A DNA stretch of 8,163 nt from JBOHHM01 sp050725495 (GTDB lineage: Bacteria; Pseudomonadota; Gammaproteobacteria; Burkholderiales; Burkholderiaceae_C): contig JBOHHM010000264.1 of assembly GCA_050725495.1 (NCBI GenBank), forward strand, positions 1 to 8,163, written 5' to 3'. Shown one piece after another: positions 6,176-8,163 of the stretch. Every line of letters starts with the position of its first letter. Position 1 is the first letter of the stretch. The notes beneath the pieces are model-generated. The model saw only the letters and a program-made list of their open reading frames with translations, did not search any database and had not been told where the DNA came from. Both the position numbers and the translations under genes were made by a program.

Positions 6176-7090
6176 ATGAGCGACCTACTCGTCAACCCGC
6201 CCAGCGATCGCGAACCGCTGCAAGCGTCCTTCAGCGACGCGGCCAACCCGCTGGGGCTGGACGGCATCGAGTTCATCGAATACGCGACGCCCAAGCCCCA
6301 GGCCCTCGGCCAGGTGCTGGAGATGATGGGCTTCAAGCCGGTCGCGCGGCACCGTTCCCGCGAAGTGCTGCTGTACCGCCAGGGTGAGCTGAACATCGTG
6401 GTCAACGCCCATCCGCTCGATGCCAAGGGCGCCGGCCATGGCAGTGAAGCGCCCGCGATCTCGGCCATCGCCTTGCGCGTGCGCGACGCCCGCGCGGCCT
6501 ACCAGTACGCCCGCGAGCGCGGTGCCTGGGAGGTGCCCGCCCATGCCGAGGTCATGGAACTCAACATCCCGGCTATCCATGGTGCGGGCGGCAGCCGCAT
6601 CTACTTCGTGGATCGCTACAGGGAGTTTTCGATCTACGACGTGGACTTCATCCCGATTCCCACGGTGGACCAGAAGCCCCAGGCGGTCGCCGGCCTGCAT
6701 TTCTTTGGCGTGGTGCAGTACATCGGCCCCGAGCGCAGCAACGACTGGATCGAGTTCTACAACGAATTGTTCGGCTTCGAACTGATCCCGGATGAACAGC
6801 GCTTTGGCATCATGCCCAAGGGCAAATTGTTGCGCAGCCCGGCGCTGGATCCGGTCAACAGCTTCATGCTGCAGTTGATCGAGCCCGAGCTCAACGTGGT
6901 CGATGCCGACGAACGATTGCAGCGCATCGGCCTGGGTGTGCCCGACGTGCTGGTGGCCGTGGCCGCCTTGCGTCGGCTCGGCGTCGAATTTGTCGAGACC
7001 CAGGCGGCGCATACCGAGGCACGCGGTGCGATCACCAAGACCTATCTGGGCTCGGTGGTGTTTGAGCTGGTTCACAGCGAGAAGGGTTGA
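6176..7090 (+). CDS. HPPD-like (VOC/glyoxalase fold) protein, stand-alone counterpart of the QuiC1 C-terminal domain
   Basis: This 304-residue protein looks like a 4-hydroxyphenylpyruvate dioxygenase. The N-terminal half has DGIEFIEYATPKPQALGQVL (29-48), MGFKPVARHRSREVLLYRQG and LNIVVNAHP, all typical of the family. The C-terminal half has LHFFGVVQYI (174-183), WIEFYNELFGFEL, QRIGLGVPDV (249-258) and VVFELVH (294-300). By alignment to HPPD the metal ligands would be His175, residue 250 and Glu297, but residue 250 is Arg where His is expected. Dioxygenase activity is therefore doubtful. In pseudomonad QuiC1 an HPPD-like domain is fused behind a dehydroshikimate dehydratase; here it is a separate gene 4 bp before the dehydratase gene. 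A partner or regulatory role is inferred. AAGAGG precedes the ATG. Databases would probably label it 4-hydroxyphenylpyruvate dioxygenase, which I think is misleading here. Confidence 0.8.
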   Translation: MSDLLVNPPSDREPLQASFSDAANPLGLDGIEFIEYATPKPQALGQVLEMMGFKPVARHRSREVLLYRQGELNIVVNAHPLDAKGAGHGSEAPAISAIALRVRDARAAYQYARERGAWEVPAHAEVMELNIPAIHGAGGSRIYFVDRYREFSIYDVDFIPIPTVDQKPQAVAGLHFFGVVQYIGPERSNDWIEFYNELFGFELIPDEQRFGIMPKGKLLRSPALDPVNSFMLQLIEPELNVVDADERLQRIGLGVPDVLVAVAALRRLGVEFVETQAAHTEARGAITKTYLGSVVFELVHSEKG

Positions 7091-7094
7091 CGCC

Positions 7095-8021
7095 ATGAAC
7101 ATCGACAGCGGCATCGTCAACGCCATTGGCGACTTCGGCATGGACACGATCACGCTCGCGGGGCCGCTGGAGGCCAAGCTGGATGCGATCAAACGGGCGG
7201 GTTTTTCGCAGGTCATGCTCAAGGCCAGTGACATCGTGGGCCACCCGGGCGGGGTCCACAGCGCCGTGCGCGCGGTGCGCGAGAGCGGCCTGCGCGGCAC
7301 CGGCTTCCAGGTACTGCGCGACTTCGAGGGTTTGTCGGGCCACTTGCACCAGTACAAGGTCGACATTGCCAAATCGATGCTGGAGATGTGCGCGGCGCTG
7401 GGCTGCAAGGTCTTGCTGGCCTGCTCGTCGACCTCGACCCACGCGACGCAGGACCTCGATGCGATCGCGCGCGATCTGCGCAAGCTGGCGATGCTGGCCG
7501 TACCGCTGGGCATCAAGGTGGCCTATGAGGGCCTGTCCTGGGGCCGCACCGTCAACGAGTTCACGACCGCCTGGGACGTGGTCTGCCGTGCCGATTGCCC
7601 GAACCTGGGCTTGGGGCTCGATTCGTTTCACATCTTCGCGGCCAAGACGGCGCTGGAAGAGATCGATTACCTCGATCCGGACAAGATTTTTCTGGTCCAG
7701 CTGGCCGATTTCATGTGGCAGGAGACGCGCACCTTCCAGGAGCGCATGACGACGGCCCGTACCTTCCGCGTGTTTCCCGGCGAAGGGGTGCACAGCGAGC
7801 AACTGGTCGAGCTTGTGCTCAAGCTCGATCGCTTGGGCTACCGGGGGGATTACAGCTTTGAGGTGTTCAACGACGATTACCAGCAATTGCCGCTGCCGGT
7901 GGTGGCCGAGCGGGCGCGGCGCAGCGCGCTGTGGCTCAGCGAGGACGTGCTGCGGCATTCGACTCCGCTGCCCAACGCCTTGCGCCTGAAAACCCCCAGG
8001 GCCGCGGCCGCCGGCGCATGA
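7095..8021 (+). CDS. quiC: 3-dehydroshikimate dehydratase-like TIM-barrel protein (sugar phosphate isomerase/epimerase superfamily)
   Basis: This 308-residue protein matches the dehydratase half of QuiC1/AsbF-type enzymes, which convert 3-dehydroshikimate to protocatechuate using a divalent metal. Candidate ligands are Glu145 (AYEGLSWGR), Asp176 (LGLDSFHIF), Gln202 (FLVQLAD) and Glu256 (YSFEVFNDD); the spacings of 31 and 26 residues between the first three agree with QuiC1 as I remember it. His179 and the RVFPGEG segment (225-231) are also conserved. FQVLRDFEGL (71-80) is another family motif. Near the N-terminus, VMLKASD replaces the more usual VEIFEND, so this is a divergent subfamily member. 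The start at 7095 lies 4 bp after the preceding stop, with GAGAAGG just upstream. The alanine-rich C-terminus (RAAAAGA) ends the protein without an HPPD domain. Function is supported by flanking AroE-like and pcaB genes. The symbol follows the catabolic name. Confidence 0.82.
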   Translation: MNIDSGIVNAIGDFGMDTITLAGPLEAKLDAIKRAGFSQVMLKASDIVGHPGGVHSAVRAVRESGLRGTGFQVLRDFEGLSGHLHQYKVDIAKSMLEMCAALGCKVLLACSSTSTHATQDLDAIARDLRKLAMLAVPLGIKVAYEGLSWGRTVNEFTTAWDVVCRADCPNLGLGLDSFHIFAAKTALEEIDYLDPDKIFLVQLADFMWQETRTFQERMTTARTFRVFPGEGVHSEQLVELVLKLDRLGYRGDYSFEVFNDDYQQLPLPVVAERARRSALWLSEDVLRHSTPLPNALRLKTPRAAAAGA

Positions 8022-8024
8022 ACC

Positions 8025-8066
8025 ATGAGTGTGACCATGACAACCGACCCCGTGGGTGAGCCATGA
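8025..8066 (+). other. Possible 13-codon leader ORF overlapping the pcaB start
   Basis: An ATG at 8025, 3 bp after the dehydratase stop, opens a frame MSVTMTTDPVGEP whose TGA overlaps the pcaB ATG as ATGA. There is no clear ribosome-binding site. It could couple pcaB translation to the upstream gene, or be a chance frame or remnant. The sequence CCATGAGT occurs at both its start and the pcaB start. Confidence 0.25.
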
Positions 8067-8163
8067 GTATTTTTGAAGGTTTTCTTTCGACACCGGAAAC
8101 GCTGGAGGCGTTCGGCGACCGCAACTTCGTGGCCGCCATGTTGCGCTTCGAGGCTTCGCTGGC
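8063..8163 (+). CDS. pcaB: 3-carboxy-cis,cis-muconate cycloisomerase (N-terminal part, truncated by window edge)
   Basis: Thirty-three codons are visible from the ATG at 8063 before the window ends. The sequence MSIFEGFLSTPETLEAFGDR followed by NFVAAMLRFEASL fits the N-terminus of PcaB proteins (compare the common pattern MS-F-x-x-x-FSTP-x-M-x-x-x-F-D-x-x-x-x-x-AML-FEAAL). PcaB belongs to the fumarase/argininosuccinase superfamily and cycloisomerises 3-carboxy-cis,cis-muconate, the product of protocatechuate 3,4-cleavage. Catalytic regions are outside the window. GGTGAG lies very close to the ATG, so its ribosome-binding site is poor, and coupling to upstream translation is possible. Its position directly after the dehydroshikimate dehydratase supports protocatechuate as the cluster's intermediate and 3,4-cleavage as the downstream route. 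The fragment is short, but the pattern is characteristic. Confidence 0.8.
   Translation, partial: MSIFEGFLSTPETLEAFGDRNFVAAMLRFEASL

Noticed and set aside
6185..7516. Minus-strand open frame of 443 codons opposite the HPPD-like and dehydratase genes
   Set aside because: Antisense shadow of two well-supported plus-strand genes.

Overview
The window is GC-rich, with tightly packed genes typical of a betaproteobacterium. Codon use, protein style and gene content suggest Burkholderiales, probably Comamonadaceae; this is inference, since no rRNA or other taxonomic marker is present. It is an aromatic/hydroaromatic catabolism locus. It carries genes for uptake and conversion of a shikimate-, quinate- or dehydroshikimate-type compound to protocatechuate, and then opens into the protocatechuate (beta-ketoadipate) branch.

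Layout: (1) 1-253, minus strand: N-terminal part of an IclR-family regulator of the PcaU/PcaR/PobR type, cut by the left edge. (2) 254-429: AT-rich divergent intergenic region with three copies of a 15-bp motif close to the PcaR/PobR operator. Two are direct repeats 21 bp apart; the third is inverted and ends 3 bp before the next start codon. (3) 430-1404: divergent AroE-family dehydrogenase. (4) 1417-6144: complete five-gene LIV/HAAT-type ABC importer (binding protein, two permeases, two ATPases), with a double hairpin between the binding-protein and first permease genes. (5) 6176-7090: HPPD-like (VOC fold) protein. (6) 7095-8021: TIM-barrel 3-dehydroshikimate dehydratase-like protein. (7) 8063-8163: first codons of pcaB (3-carboxy-cis,cis-muconate cycloisomerase), cut by the right edge.

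Proposed joint function: the ABC system imports the hydroaromatic acid, the AroE-like enzyme oxidises it with NAD(P)+, the TIM-barrel enzyme dehydrates 3-dehydroshikimate to protocatechuate, and PcaB acts after ring cleavage. No protocatechuate dioxygenase gene is visible. The eight plus-strand genes run in one direction with short gaps or overlaps, consistent with one operon controlled by the divergent IclR regulator.

The main points of interest are: the two domains found fused in pseudomonad QuiC1 appear here as two adjacent genes in reversed order; the HPPD-like partner appears to have lost one metal-binding histidine; the AroE homologue lacks the usual carboxylate-binding serines; and a clear operator array links the regulator to the pathway.
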